DNA of 64,000 bases from Tillus elongatus. Taxonomy: Eukaryota > Arthropoda > Insecta > Coleoptera > Cleridae. The translations under genes and the position numbers were made by a program. The notes under the pieces were generated by a model. It did no database searches. It saw only the letters and a list, made by a program, of their open reading frames with translations, and was not told the DNA's origin. The stretch lies in the NCBI GenBank assembly GCA_964006375.1, contig OZ023267.1, positions 31,911,094 to 31,975,093 of the forward strand. The letters run 5' to 3'. The number at the start of each line of letters is the position of its first letter. Position 1 is the stretch's first letter. Positions 24,360 through 37,816 of this stretch are shown piece by piece.

Positions 24360-26645
24360 CTTAGTCTTTTCTACTTCACCCATTCCAAAATCATTGTGCC
24401 TTGAACTAGTCTGTACAGCAATTGGTATAGTGAAGTTTTATATTGCTACATCAGTTGTCTTTTGAGGTCCAGAGCTTTGCACTCGCACAAAATGTGCTGG
24501 GCTGATTCCTTCCCTTCGCCACAGCGCTTGCATGCCAGGTCCCCTTCGAACCGCCCCATTTTATGCAGGTGTTTCTTGAGGGCCATGTGTCCCGTCAAGA
24601 GTCCTGTTATGTCCTGAGCGGTCCTCTGCTAAGATTTAGCATCTCCAGAGCACTCTTTGAACTGGGTTCCTGAATTACTGACTTCCATGTCTGAGCTCTG
24701 GACAGTTTTCCCAGTACACCTTATGTTCGTTTCTGACCCTGGCAGTGCTCTTCGTCACGCCCAGGACCGGTTCTGGTCACATAAATGGTTCTGCTGACCC
24801 TCTCTTCGCGAGGCTGTCAGCTTCTTCATTGCCTTTGACTCCAGAGTACGTCGGCACCCAGATGAGGCTGCCCAGCCAGGTGGCTCGTCTCGTCTAGGCA
24901 TTCAATTAAAAGCCTGGAATTTACCCGTGGGCTACTTAGGGTCTTAAGGGCGGCCTGGCTGTGGCTCTGCTTGTTGCTGTAGCCCCTCCTCTTGTTCTCT
25001 CTCACGAAGTGCAAGATGGCGTACATTTCGGCCTAAAAGACCGTTGCATGAGCTCCGAGGGAAATACTGTGACTTACCCTCGGTCCTGCCGAATAAACAC
25101 CTGCCTCCGTCCCACGCACCCCGCCGGATCCGTCCGTGAACCAGACGAGCGCGTCCCGTGGTAAGCCCGACGTCTCCCCCCGCCATGCCTATCGGGGATT
25201 TACACTGTCAAATTGTCTTCCTTATAGATTCGCGGGCTCATAGAAGTCTGACCTCATTTCAAGCATGGGCTCCTTCACGATCTCCTGAACTTTGCAGTGG
25301 CCCCAGCAACCTGGATTGATCTTCAGTCTAACATTACAGGGTAATCTGTATAGTCCTATCCTGGCCTACCCCACGATAACTAAGTGTGGGGGGAGAGATC
25401 TAGCAACACCTCCATGGCGGCTGTTGGGGTTGAAGTCATGGCCCCTGTGATGCCTAGGCAAGCCATCCTTTGGATCTTGCCTAGTTTTTGTTTGGCACTG
25501 GATTGTGTCACCTTAGGCTACCAGACCAGTGTCACATATGTTAGCGATGGTCTGAACCACCCTTGTATATAGCCAGTGGTCCATGCTAGGCCTTAATCCC
25601 CACGCGTTTTCATATAGCTGTCTAGTGACAGCTAGGGTCATAACTCTCTTACGCAGTATTTTTTAAACGTGACCATTCCAGGTTAGCTTAGAATCCAATA
25701 CGACCCCAAGATATTTTACCTCCCTGGCCATTGGTATATTTCTACCATATAGAGTAATAGTTCTGTGGCTCTCTCACTTCCTCCTCCTTGTAAAAGGTAT
25801 GACGGTTGCTTTCTCGGGGCTCACCTCGAGCCCTTGGTCAACAGTCCACCTTTCTACCACTTTCGGTGCTGTCTTCATGCGCTCACACACTGAGTGTGTA
25901 ACCTTTCCTCGGACTATGATGACAATGTCGTCCGCATAGTTCTGTACCTCGTACCTCCCTCCCGAGAGCCTCCCTGGCAGGTCGTACACGACTAGGCACC
26001 AGATCAGGGGACACAGCACGCTCCCCTGCAGACACCCCGTCGCGACCCCCGCCAGCAGAGTCCTTCTCGCGAGTGAGGTGAACATCGCCCTGTCCATGAG
26101 CATGGAACCGATCCACCTGCAGCAGATCTCCTCTATTCCCTCTCCTTGACAGCTGCCAGTAACGATCCGAATGAGGTGTTGCTGAAGGCCCTCGCTATGT
26201 CTAGGTGGGCCACCAGCGCGACCTACCTGTTCTCCAACGTATTTTCCAGTTTCAGCACCAGTTGCTGCAGTGCTGTTTGTGTTGAGACTCCTGCTCTGTA
26301 TGCACATTATCCGCAGTGTAGGGGATATGCTTCCAGTACACCGCCCCGAATGTGCCGGTCGAGCAGTTTTTCCATTGTTTTTAGCAAGAAGGCCATGAGA
26401 GTTATTGGCCTCCGGGGACTTTGCCTGGTCTGTTGGACGCCCAGGTTTAGTAATGAATACAGTCAGTCTCCATGCTCTCGGAATGTACCCCAGAGCCAGG
26501 CTGGCCCTCATAATGAGTGTAAGCGTCAGCGCCAGTATGTATATACCCTGTTGGAGCATGATGGGCATTATTCCGTCGAATCCCGAGAATTTGAATGGCT
26601 TAAAGCTGTTAATGGCCCATCTAATATTGCTCCACCTCTTGCACA
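24360..26645 (-). pseudogene. I/R1-type non-LTR retrotransposon with RNase H, decayed
   Basis: Minus-strand pol remnant. The reverse transcriptase at about 26640-25774 reads AINSFKPFKFSGFDGIMP and LALGYIPRAWR, then in shifted frames CLQGSVLCPLIWCLVVYDL and VQNYADDIVIIVRGK (catalytic box, about 25930), ending FTRRRK. The RNase H domain at about 25190-24830 reads LVHGRIRRGAWDGG and MYAILHFVRENKRRGY. The C-terminal zinc-knuckle region at about 24650-24470 corresponds to that at 42410-42560. Stops and frameshifts are numerous. A second partial copy is at 41790-42660. RNase-H-bearing LINEs of this shape belong to the I/R1 assemblage; the clade is not resolved. Confidence 0.85.
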
Positions 26646-26735
26646 CGGCATTTCTGTACTATACACTGGTTGCCTGTTGTGACTCCGTGTATCTTTGCAT
26701 CTTCATCCAGAGTGTTCCCATCTTCACCTGGCTAT

Positions 26736-26780
26736 ACCGTACTGATGATGGCTAATAAGCTTGAAACACGTGTATACGGT
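26736..26780 (+). ncRNA. Type I hammerhead ribozyme (304-bp family, unit 1)
   Basis: Self-cleaving RNA motif. Stem I ACCGTA (26736-26741) pairs with TACGGT (26775-26780). The core CTGATGA is at 26742-26748. Stem II is GGCT / AGCT around an AATA loop (26750-26761), with one G-U and an unpaired T on each side. GAAA is at 26763-26766. Stem III is the palindrome ACACGTGT (26766-26773) and the cleavage base is A26774 (a GUA triplet). With no loop, stem III cannot close in a single short molecule. Very short stem III is known from retroelement hammerheads, which are thought to act in multimers. The imperfect base of stem II may lower activity. Confidence 0.75.
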
Positions 26781-27039
26781 TGTCTCCTTGCGACTTTGCC
26801 CTTAACCTTTCTCCTTGTATAGTACAGAAATGCTGTGTTATAAATCCTGTTATAGTTAGTATAACTTTCTGGGCTCCGGATGCTCACGCAGGTGATTTCT
26901 TTGCCTCCGTGGCTATTTTGGTTGTTTCCCTCGGATTGAATGTCTTCCAAATGTTGCTGCAAATGTGCACTGGTTGCCTGTTGTGACTCCGTTTATCTTT
27001 GCATCTTCATCCAGAGTGTTCCCATCTTCACCTGGCTAT

Positions 27040-27084
27040 ACCGTACTGATGATGGCTAATAAGCTTGAAACACGTGTATACAGT
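27040..27084 (+). ncRNA. Type I hammerhead ribozyme (304-bp family, unit 2)
   Basis: Same layout as unit 1, 304 bp downstream: CTGATGA at 27046-27052, GAAA at 27067-27070, palindrome ACACGTGT at 27070-27077. Stem I has one change (TACAGT against ACCGTA), giving a C-A mismatch in the middle. Confidence 0.7.
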
Positions 27085-27203
27085 TGTCTCCTTGCGTTTT
27101 GCCCTTAACCTTTCTCCAAGCCATTTACAAAAGGAAAGTATGTGCAAAATTTTATCAAAATATGACTATTATTTTTTGAATTATCGGTGTGACACATACA
27201 CAC

Positions 27204-29440
<2,237 letters not shown>

Positions 29441-30470
29441 GTGATTAGAGAAACTAAAAGTAAAACTAAAAACTTTAAAAAATGTCATGTACTCGTAGAA
29501 TGTAAAAGCACGAGAGGCGACGAGAGTGGAAAAAAGTTATTAACAGGGATACGGTTTATCGTAGCCCACTCCGAGGACACCGGCGTCCCGGGGCCTTTGT
29601 AAATAACGTAAATTTAATAGAAGCCGTCGATGTAATAAAAGAATGATGGTTTAGTTGGTTGAGCATGTAAATGAGGGATTAAAGAGATATTAAGTATTAA
29701 CCAAATGAAGTTATTCTTCGTTTGAAAGAGCTCCAGGTAAGAGAATAAGAGATAATAGGCAATAACGATGGAAATGCGGCTAAAATACGTGACTATGGTA
29801 CGCGGAAGCACTGTTTCTATTAAACCGTCTTTATATCGTCCCTCTTTATACTGGACTACTCGCTCGAGATAGGTAATGAGCTCTTCGAAACACTTTGCAG
29901 GGAATTTAGCTTTTTCTGCTCTTCCTGCACTCGTCTACCTTCTCGGGGACTCCACTTCCGTTACCTACTAAAGCGACATCAAAAGCATATATGAGCTTAC
30001 TTTCATAAACATGTTACTAGATAATACACCAACAAAGGATTTTCTTTGCCAAAGTCAATTTACAAAGACACACGAAAGAAATTTAATTTCTATGTCAAGA
30101 CAAATAAGCAAAGAAAAAACAAAGGTTAACAAATTAATTGTTTTTCCTTTGCCGTTCTGTTCAAAATTATCTGAGTTTTGTGATCCAAAATGATTATCAT
30201 CATTGTCTCGAAATAATGTCGCCTTTTCGGAGCCTTGATGCAGCAATTTTTCAATTTTATTTGTAGCTTCTGCACATCATAAATTGAGATAGGTTTTATA
30301 AAATTTTGTTCCTCACTCCAGATTTTTTTTGCTTTTTTCCAATATGTGCGGACATACTCCGAAGAGACATTAAGCGAATTTTCATGAGGAAAATCTAGCC
30401 TGGAAAGGTAACGACTTTCGGCCGTTGGAACCAATTTCCGAAGTTGATTAAAATTTTTATATGTTCATAT
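29441..30470. other. Gene-free stretch
   Basis: Short open frames only, none with a recognisable domain. No repeat copy was identified. Confidence 0.45.
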
Positions 30471-30758
30471 ATAGGGTGACGCATTGAAAACGAAACAGAC
30501 CGATTTGTGTCCCGATTTTTTTTTAAGAAACGCTGAAAGACGTCAATTTTAATAGTGAGGGGGACATGTTTTGACATAAAATTCAACTTTGTCACATCAA
30601 CCCCTTAAGGGTGGTGATAATAACGCTTATATTTTAAATAAGGAACATGGGTCGAGTGTAACATCATTAGAAAGCTCTTTTTTCTGAATTCAGCACACTA
30701 ATTTTTTGAAAGTTTTATCAACTCGCTTAAAAATTATTCACAGTTGAAGATGCAAAAA

Positions 30759-30866
30759 CGCATTTCACTCATTCCGATAAGAAATGTGCTGATAGTCAAT
30801 GTTTTGTTGGTGTGTAAACAAAAAATTGACTATCAGAACATTTCTTATCGGAATGAGAGAAATGCG
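30759..30866. repeat. 42-bp inverted repeat (hairpin) upstream of the transposase
   Basis: Arms 30759-30800 and 30825-30866 pair with about two mismatches around a 24-base spacer. It sits inside the transposon, 65 bp before the transposase start. Transcribed, it would fold into a single long hairpin. Confidence 0.85.
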
Positions 30867-30930
30867 GTTTATTATTTCAGTTTATCGGTCGGTTTGATAC
30901 TTGATAGTACTACCGAAAATTAATTTCACA

Positions 30931-31953
30931 ATGGTGTATTCTGTAAAAGAAAGAGTTGAAATAATTACTCTTTTTTTCAAAAACGATGACTGTGCCAACC
31001 GTACCGCAAATTTGTTTAATCAACGACATCCGAACAGACATGTTAACAGAAAATACATTTTGGAGTTAGTTGCAAAGTTTCGACAAAGTGGTTCAGTAGC
31101 CAACAAAAAACGGGATCCTGAACGTGAATTTCCGGTTAGAAATGAGACTACTGAGATTGCAGTTTTAGGACAAATTGCTGCAGACCCAACTTTGAGCACG
31201 AGAAAATTGGCCACTGTTTCAAACATCAAAAGAACTATTCAGCGAATATTGAAATTTCACCCGTATAGAATTTATCTTGTACAACAACCGAATGAAGATG
31301 ATTTTGATCGGCGGCTGGAGTTTTGTGAAGTTATGACTGCACAAATAGCTGATGACGGGAACTTTCTGTTCAATATCTGTTTTTCAGACGAGTGTACGTC
31401 ATAATTGTCGTTATTGGGCAGATAATAATCCAAGAAATTTTCACTAAGTCCACACTAAAACTCCTCAGAAATTGAATGTTTGGACTGGCATTTTTTGAGA
31501 CCGTTTAATCGGCCCAATTTTTCTTGGTGGAAATAAGAGTGGCGAAACGTATTTGGAGTTACTAGAGGATATCGTTTACCCTCTACTAATTGACATTGTT
31601 GAAAATGATTATCGCTATCAAGAATATCAATTAGTGTTTCAACAAGATGGAGCTCCTCCGCATTTTTCACAATGTGTTTTTTAACAGAGAATTTCCAGAA
31701 CAATGGATTGGGCGTAGAGGGGTTCCCTAGATCACCGGATTTAACTCCTTTAGACAACTTTCTATGGGGCCATTTAAAGAGTAGAATTTACGCAACAAAA
31801 TAGGTGTCCCTGGAAGAATTACGACGACGCATTGTTGAAGAATGTCGTGTAATAACTTCACAAATGCTCCAGAATGTCAGAGCTCGTTTTGAACAAAATT
31901 TGCACTTTTGTATGGGAGCTGGTGGTCAACAATTTGAACACTTACCTAACTGA
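30931..31953 (+). pseudogene. Tc1/mariner-superfamily DDE transposase, frameshifted
   Basis: The first 158 codons from ATG 30931 are open (MVYSVKERVEIITLF, NQRHPNRHV, GSVANKKRD: helix-turn-helix DNA-binding part), reaching the first catalytic Asp in NICFSDE at about 31370-31390. Downstream, in other frames, are FQQDGAPPHFS (second Asp, about 31637), RSPDLTPLDNFLWGHLKSR (third Asp, about 31730-31790) and a conserved tail LEELRRRIVEECR to EHLPN at 31950. At least three frameshifts or stops disable it. AATAAA overlaps the stop. The start at 30931 is preferred over an upstream ATG at 30901 because family members begin MYSVEERVEI-like. Confidence 0.85.
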
Positions 31954-32344
31954 ATAAACATTTTTGAACGTTTGGTTTTGTTTTTTAGGTTTTTTAACGA
32001 AAAATTGACTAATTAGTGGATCTCTTATCACAATGAATGAAATACGTTCTTGCAACTCCAACTGTGAATAGCTTTTAAACTAGTTAATAAAACTTCCAAA
32101 AAAATTAGTGTGCTGAATTCAGAAAAGAAAGAGCTTTTAAATGATGTAACACTCGACCCATGTTCCCCATTTAAAATATAAGGGTTGTTATCACCACCCT
32201 TAAGGGGTTGATGTGACAAGGTTGAGTTTTATGTCAAAACATGTACCCTCAATATTAAAATTGACGTGTTTCAGCGTTTCTTAAAAAAATTTCTCTGGAC
32301 ACAAATCGGTCTGTTTCGTTTTTAATGCGCCACCCTGTATACAG

Positions 32345-32980
32345 TGTGTCCAAGATAAGGAGGGCTAAAATGGGGATCTCCAAAACGGTAACAGATAAAG
32401 ACTTAGTTAAATCGGAGGAAAGTTACGCACTTAAAAGTCCAACTAATTCGCGGTTAGACACGTCCAAAAGTTTTTTGGTTTTTGAATATTTTGAAAAATT
32501 TGGATTTTTTTATTTTACATATAATTTTTTTCTGGCCTTAATGGAGAACCTACACCAATACTGATTACACTTCCCTGCAGCAACTTTTCATTTCTTTAGC
32601 GTAGCGTTACTAATTTTTGAATTCGACGTTTCGTCTTTGCAGAACCATCACCAAGTTTTTTCTAAAATACGACCCCCAGGTTCTGATATATTCTGAAAGT
32701 CCTTTTTATTCCAAATCCAGCGATGCGTCACGCTTTGTGTAGTAACGGATAATTAATTCCTTAAATAACGCGGCACCTTTCATTTTCATGCCATTATTAT
32801 TTAAATTCGACCAAAGCTCATAAATTTGTCAACTAGGAGATTAAAGTAATTCGTCAACCTCGTCCCTTCAATATAGACACAGTAGACAAACGATGGGTCC
32901 CCGACTACAATTTTACCTTCGGTTTAGTTCGTCCAGCTAGGCATCATATAAATACATTTGTAGCTATTGATTTGGCTAAG
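32345..32980. other. Gene-free stretch
   Basis: Starts with 'acagtgtgtccaagataaggag', which resembles the end of a small DNA transposon, but I could not find a matching opposite end. The rest is unassigned. Confidence 0.4.
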
Positions 32981-32984
32981 ATTT

Positions 32985-33065
32985 TTTTCATCCTCTGATG
33001 ATGCTAACGTGGTTAGTGAAACGATCATAAGGGTTTTAAAAAATATGTGTTGTAGTGATTTGGGT
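32985..33065 (+). mobile_element. Penelope-type terminal fragment with hammerhead-like motif
   Basis: CTGATGA at 32994-33000, hairpin GCTAAC..GTTAGT and GAAAC, followed by 'aaaaaatatgtgttgtagtgat'; paralogue of 23140-23240. Stem I and stem III cannot be drawn with confidence, so activity is doubtful. Confidence 0.4.
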
Positions 33066-33107
33066 TTTCCAAGTGTACTTATCAGTGCTCATCTCACCAT
33101 TAGGCGT

Positions 33108-33200
33108 TTTTAGGGAATTTTCATTAAGAAAATTTACTAATGGAGGTGAGACCTTCGGAAAAATTTCAAATGAGCGCAAATTAGGGCATCTAAAACTCAT
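33108..33200 (+). repeat. Helentron-like block A fragment
   Basis: 'gaattttcattaagaaaatttactaatggagg' then 'aaatgagcgcaaattagg' and 'aaactcatatgc': the 5' block only, followed by a short (AC)n tract instead of (TA)n. Confidence 0.6.
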
Positions 33201-33289
33201 ATGCAAGGACACACACACACACACACCTAATTTTATATCTTCAATTTCATTATCCTTATATATATTTTTACTGATACATTTACCTCAAA

Positions 33290-34805
33290 CGGTCGTTTGT
33301 AGTGACATATATGGTTTAACATTGTATTGGAACATTTTTTGTCTTCATTTACATAATATTTTCATTCTTTTCAGGAACAACAGACTATGGCCTTCCGTTT
33401 ATCTACAAGCCAAATTACAAGAGAGTCTTTTCAATGATTTCTTTTGTAAAATTTTTACTTGAAAATTTTACGAAAATGAATAGCCATCTTCCATTCTGTC
33501 AAATGTTTATCATACGTGACCACAAAATATTAGTTGTCATGTTACTCATGGCTCAAACGCAGAATTAATATGTCATATTTGACGTCTAATAGAATTCACT
33601 TAACCAAACATTTGACTATATTTAAAACTCGCGACTTTTACAAAATTTTTAGAAGAATTGATTTAAAATCTTCATTCTAAATGTATGAGTTATAAAGAAA
33701 ATTTATTTAACATGTTTTTAGTAGTACTATTAGAACTAATTCCTATTTTTAGGTTAGTGGAACATCTTAAAATATAAGCATCTACTCTTCATTTACATCA
33801 TGACCATAAAAAAATTATCCACACACTTAAATTAAAACTTACTTATTGAACATTGTATTTTATTTATCCAGTTCTCACACTGTCTATGTTGTCTACTTGA
33901 AAGTTTTAACCTGTATATTTTAACTAGTTCATTTTACTTGTAATTTAGTGACCAGATAAGATTTTAAATGTTCATAGCTTGGTTAAAATTAGTTCACAAA
34001 CTCATTTGCTACCATTAATTACTTGAGCAACCGTCCTTTTTTTTATTCATTTGAAAGCTACTTGATCTTAATTTAGAATGCGTACAGCATTTTATTGTCG
34101 TTTCCCTTTTTAGGCATAATTTCTCACATATATATGTTGCTAATTACTTTTCATCTTGCTCAGAGCCCTACGTTGCTGTGTATGCAGAGCAGTACCGGTA
34201 CCCATGCAGTACTAGTTGAAAACTTAGAAATTTTACTGCATATTTGCACGTTCGGCAAATTATTTTAAAACATCAATTTCATTTCTACATTACTTTGGAG
34301 TGTTTGGCTTGTCTGAACTAGATGAATGTATTTATATTTTGAGTGGATATATGTTTGTTTTACTAATTTTACCTGTTCTACATATAAATAACATCATTGA
34401 CTATTTATTTCAACATGGTGTTGTAAATTTCTTATTACTATGGTTGCCTTAAATTTTTATCTCTACATTTCAAAAAAATTCAAGAATTCATTGGCAATGC
34501 TCACTCAAACTGTTCTGTGCAAGCACGTCTCTTCTACTGGAGTCAGAATTATAGAAGATCCTACCTGCCTGTTTACGATGTTTGTACATTTGTCATACAA
34601 TGGGTTACGAATTTCATGATATTTTCTCAAACGAGTGGCATTATATGGCTACGTTAGTGTTGTGTCAACAATTGTTTTGAATATTTAGGTTTTTCTATCA
34701 GTGATATTTTAGTTGTAAATACTTAGTTCGTAAGTTTTATTCCAGGTTCATTTTAGTTTTTGCATGCTAGATTGTAAGTTAAGTTTGATATTTTTAAATA
34801 TCAAT

Positions 34806-34882
<77 letters not shown>

Positions 34883-34901
34883 ATATGTATATATGTATAT
34901 A

Positions 34902-34934
<33 letters not shown>

Positions 34935-34949
34935 ATATGTATATATGTA

Positions 34950-35014
<65 letters not shown>
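33290..35014 (+). repeat. Dispersed repeat family C, second copy, ending in a 208-bp TA/TATG tract
   Basis: Diverged paralogue of 2340-3340 (see that entry for landmarks). It ends in GATATTTTTAAATATCAATACAA and a long tract at 34807-35014 with two patches of TATATG hexamer variants. No coding content is recognised. It appears longer than the other copy, perhaps through further insertions. Confidence 0.5.
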
Positions 35015-35019
<5 letters not shown>

Positions 35020-35042
35020 CTCCCTCAATATGTCAATGCCTG

Positions 35043-35392
35043 CCTTAAAGACTTCCTTAAGCGCAGGTATGGCATACTGAGGAATTCCTGCTTTACATCT
35101 GACCGCAAATACCAGCATGACTGAAGTGATGTTATTCAATGCCCGTCGTGATATTCGCCAGGAGAGTAGTTGTTTTCGCTCGTTAGTTTTCTTCACACAA
35201 CTTCCTTCTCAGTATACTGTGTGTATGTGGAATCCTAGAACCATCACAGCAACATATATGGCGCTTTTCTCCATTGCATATATGGCAATCACTTCCTTAA
35301 GCCGACTTGTTTAAGCGCAAGTATGGCACATGGAGATGACTTAAAAACGAAACCGGTCTGTGTCTCCTGCTTTACAACGCACCCATCCACAG
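35043..35392 (+). mobile_element. ~256-bp hammerhead-type repeat, degenerate partial dimer
   Basis: 'cttccttaagcgcaggtatggcata' at 35052 and 'ttgtttaagcgcaagtatggcaca' at 35306 begin two partial units about 256 bp apart; both run into 'cctgctttaca'. The second holds a recognisable but damaged hammerhead. In the first the ribozyme is reduced to its 5' core box, CTGAGGA at 35077-35083. The block lies between two (TA)n tracts (34807-35014 and 35395-35459). Confidence 0.55.
35325..35364 (+). ncRNA. Degenerate type I hammerhead motif (256-bp family)
   Basis: Stem I GGCACA (35325-35330) pairs fully with TGTGTC (35359-35364, one G-U). GAAA is at 35349-35352, the palindromic stem III ACCGGT at 35352-35357, and the cleavage base is C35358. 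The 5' core box is altered (TGGAGATGA instead of CTGANGA) and stem II does not form. It shares stem III and the GUC site with the 37 kb array. Probably inactive. Confidence 0.55.
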
Positions 35393-35394
<2 letters not shown>

Positions 35395-35454
<60 letters not shown>

Positions 35455-35459
35455 ATATA
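35395..35459. repeat. (TA)n microsatellite
   Basis: About 65 bp of AT dinucleotides. Just after it, 35488-35545 ('gtggtcctaattcgcgctcattta') looks like a reversed, decayed Helentron-like block A. Confidence 0.9.
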
Positions 35460-35909
35460 TAATAATCCAAAGGTTGTAGGTTATAGTGGTCCTAATTCGC
35501 GCTCATTTATAAACTTTGTGACATTTAGTTCTTTTCTAGGGAAATATTTTCTAATAAAAGTAAGCATTCTCAAAGCGATAATACAGAATGAATGTTACAA
35601 ACATCAAAATGGAACCAATCTAATGTTGTGGAGGACGACTTCTGTTATTTAAATTCTCACTTAGTTCATACGAATTAGTACCTGAATATTTTGGAATGTA
35701 ATTGTATTCTGTAATGAGCGAAATTAATCTGCTCGCTTAACTAACTAACTACTGGTCCACAGGAATCTTGGGATTATGAATTTTTATTTAGTGGTTGCCA
35801 ATTTTTATATATATAATAAATATATTATATAAAAATTCATGTCTTCGAGTTTGATTTGTCGATATTTTGGTTACATAAAATCTCCGGACATCGGAGTAGG
35901 GCGATAAAG

Positions 35910-35965
35910 AGAAAGAGAGAGAGAGAGAGAGAGTGGGCGGGGAGAGAGAGGGGGGGTAGAGAGAA
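35910..35965. repeat. (GA)n-rich simple repeat
   Basis: Purine-rich tract of GA repeats with a G-rich interruption. No gene surrounds it. 35960-37056 holds nothing I recognise. Confidence 0.85.
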
Positions 35966-37056
35966 TAGTTTGTCACTATTGTTTCAAGGGCAGTTCTAAA
36001 CATTACCAAATGCGTGTATGGCTATTGCGTCGAAATTTCTATTTATATTGTATTAAAAAAAATGTTGATAGAATGAGTTCGGCTTAGAAAATTTTCGTAC
36101 GATATATATCTCTCGTCTAAGTCTAAGGAATTATTTAAATAATGTTTACGATTTAAATATAAAAATTTTACATGCGTATTATTTAACCTTAAAATTACTA
36201 AACGCGTATTATGGATTCTAAAAGAGGCAACTTTATTTAACTACCGTATTATATGCTCTTATTAAAATCTTAATTGTAACCTGACCGGTACACGTGCTAG
36301 ACTCGGCGATGTTCCCACAAAGACTAAAATATCCCTATTCTGTGGGACACCGAGGTGAAAAGTCATAAACAATTATCACTGGAAACATTACCTTGGGACC
36401 GTAAGAAAACCTCTAGAACGTCCTTAATTTAACGAGAATGATTTGAACATAACAGTTCATTTGATAGCATTAAATGAAGTTTAGAGAAAAAACGTCGTCT
36501 AAATAGTAGGTGTTTCGTTAATTAACGTGCAGTTGCACCACTACTGAATCTGGATAGCTCTAATAGAATTTGCTTGTATAAGCTGGTAATTGCCAGGCAG
36601 CACGTGATACAAGAGTAAAAGGTTCTCGGCGTCACTATTAAAACAACTAATGACTTGTAAAGTGAAAACTTCTTTATGCTTATCACTTAGTCGTTAGAAA
36701 TCATTACCTCTTTGCCCGTTAACTGGCTGGCTAAATGCTTTGAGAATTGATAACACATTTTCAGTTGCATGTAGGTATTATTTAATTTGTCTTTCTTGAC
36801 TTTCGTGTATAAATGGTAACTGTAGCAAAATTATGTTTATGTTAAGTGCACTCTGGAGTACCGAATTTACCACAATGCATTTTTAGACCGAACGATCGTT
36901 TTACCAACCAAGTTGGCTTAATCGGTAGAAGAGTAAACCAAAGCAACTAACAGCCAATAGTTGCTTTTAGTGAGTCAAACTGACGGAAGGAATCATGTTA
37001 ATTTGTATCTTATCGAAGTCCTAAAAAGATTGATTTTTAAACGCGTCATAAACAAC

Positions 37057-37072
37057 TTTAATTACGATCAGA
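37057..37072 (+). other. Left target-site duplication of the hammerhead array
   Basis: TTTAATTACGATCAGA, repeated exactly at 38986-39001. The last five to six bases of the array unit (TTTTAA) overlap the start of the right copy, so the true duplication is between 11 and 16 bp. Confidence 0.88.
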
Positions 37073-37202
37073 TGGAGCGGGCGTGACAACATAGTACTTG
37101 GTTCCGAACTAGGTGGCGACACGTTCGCTACTCACTTAGTGTTTTAAGACTGGCTATACGATAGCCGTGTTATTTTTGGTGCATTTTTGCTGCAATTAGT
37201 AT

Positions 37203-37245
37203 GCCGTACTGAAGAGCTCTAATGAGAGCGAAACCGGTCTACGGT
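37203..37245 (+). ncRNA. Type I hammerhead ribozyme, array unit 1
   Basis: Stem I CCGTA (37204-37208) pairs with TACGG (37240-37244), extended by a G-U. Core CTGAAGA is at 37209-37215. Stem II GCTCT/AGAGC (5 bp, AATG loop) is at 37216-37229. GAAA is at 37230-37233. Stem III is the palindrome ACCGGT (37233-37238) and cleavage is predicted after C37239 (GUC). Every invariant hammerhead base is present. Stem III has no loop, so folding probably needs a dimer or multimer RNA. Confidence 0.9.
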
Positions 37246-37509
37246 TCAATTTGTTGCGAGAATGCATCTAGTCTTACATACTTTGTCCCTATATTGGGGT
37301 AGAAATGGGCCAGGGCTAACAATTTTTTAAATTGTTAGTTAGTTGTATACCGTCTCTATTTTTAATACTCTGTGTTATTTGGAGCGGGCGTGACAACATA
37401 GTACTTAGTTCCGAACTAGGTGGCGACATGTTCGCCACTCACTTAGTGTTTTAAGACTGGCTATACGGTAGCCGTGTTATTTTTGGTGCATTTTTGCTGC
37501 AATTAGTAT

Positions 37510-37552
37510 GCCGTACTGAAGAGCTCTAATGAGAGCGAAACCGGTCTACGGT
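37510..37552 (+). ncRNA. Type I hammerhead ribozyme, array unit 2
   Basis: Identical to unit 1 over the whole ribozyme; CTGAAGA at 37516-37522, predicted cleavage after C37546. Confidence 0.9.
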
Positions 37553-37816
37553 TCTAATTGTTGCGAGAATGCATCTAGTCTTACATACTTTGTCCCTATA
37601 TTGGGGTAGAAATTGGCCAGGGCTAACAATTTTTTAAATTGTTAGTTAGTTGTATACCGTCTCTATTTTTAATACTCTGTGTTATTTGGAGCGGGCGTGA
37701 CAACATAGTACTTGGTTCCCAACTAGGTGGCGACATGTTCGCCACTCACTTAGTGTTTTAAGACTGGCTATACGATAGCCGTGTTATTTTTGGTGCATTT
37801 TTGCTGCAATTAGTAT

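Larger units (their letters stand above)
26645..27107 (+). mobile_element. 304-bp hammerhead repeat (retrozyme-like), about 1.5 tandem units
   Basis: 'cactggttgcctgttgtgac' at 26664 recurs at 26968, a period of 304 bp, and the sequences after both are nearly identical, including the ribozyme. The unit also contains 'ctccggatgctcacgcaggt'. A short inverted piece (CACGGCATTTCTGTACTATA at 26647-26666) mirrors 26816-26836 at the left end, where it fuses to the I/R1 remnant. The right end is joined to an inverted Helentron-like block at about 27107. Non-coding; interpreted as a tandem retrozyme-type insertion. Confidence 0.8.
30473..32340 (+). mobile_element. Tc1/mariner-like transposon with ~250-bp terminal inverted repeats
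   Basis: The left arm 30473-30723 (AGGGTGACGCATTGAAAACG..) is mirrored by the right arm 32079-32339 (..CGTTTTTAATGCGCCACCCT). TA dinucleotides lie outside both ends, as expected for this superfamily. The arms share 'gaattcagcacactaatttttt' and 'ccccttaagggtggtgataa' with few differences. Inside is a damaged transposase (30931-31953). At 30759-30866 lies a second, shorter inverted repeat. The element looks like one insertion with both ends preserved and a dead gene. Confidence 0.85.

Noticed and set aside
24038..24364. Open frames rich in Ile or Tyr at the (TTA)n array
   Set aside because: Microsatellite translation only.
25883..26755. Plus-strand open frames over the I/R1 reverse transcriptase
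   Set aside because: They are antisense to recognisable reverse transcriptase sequence.
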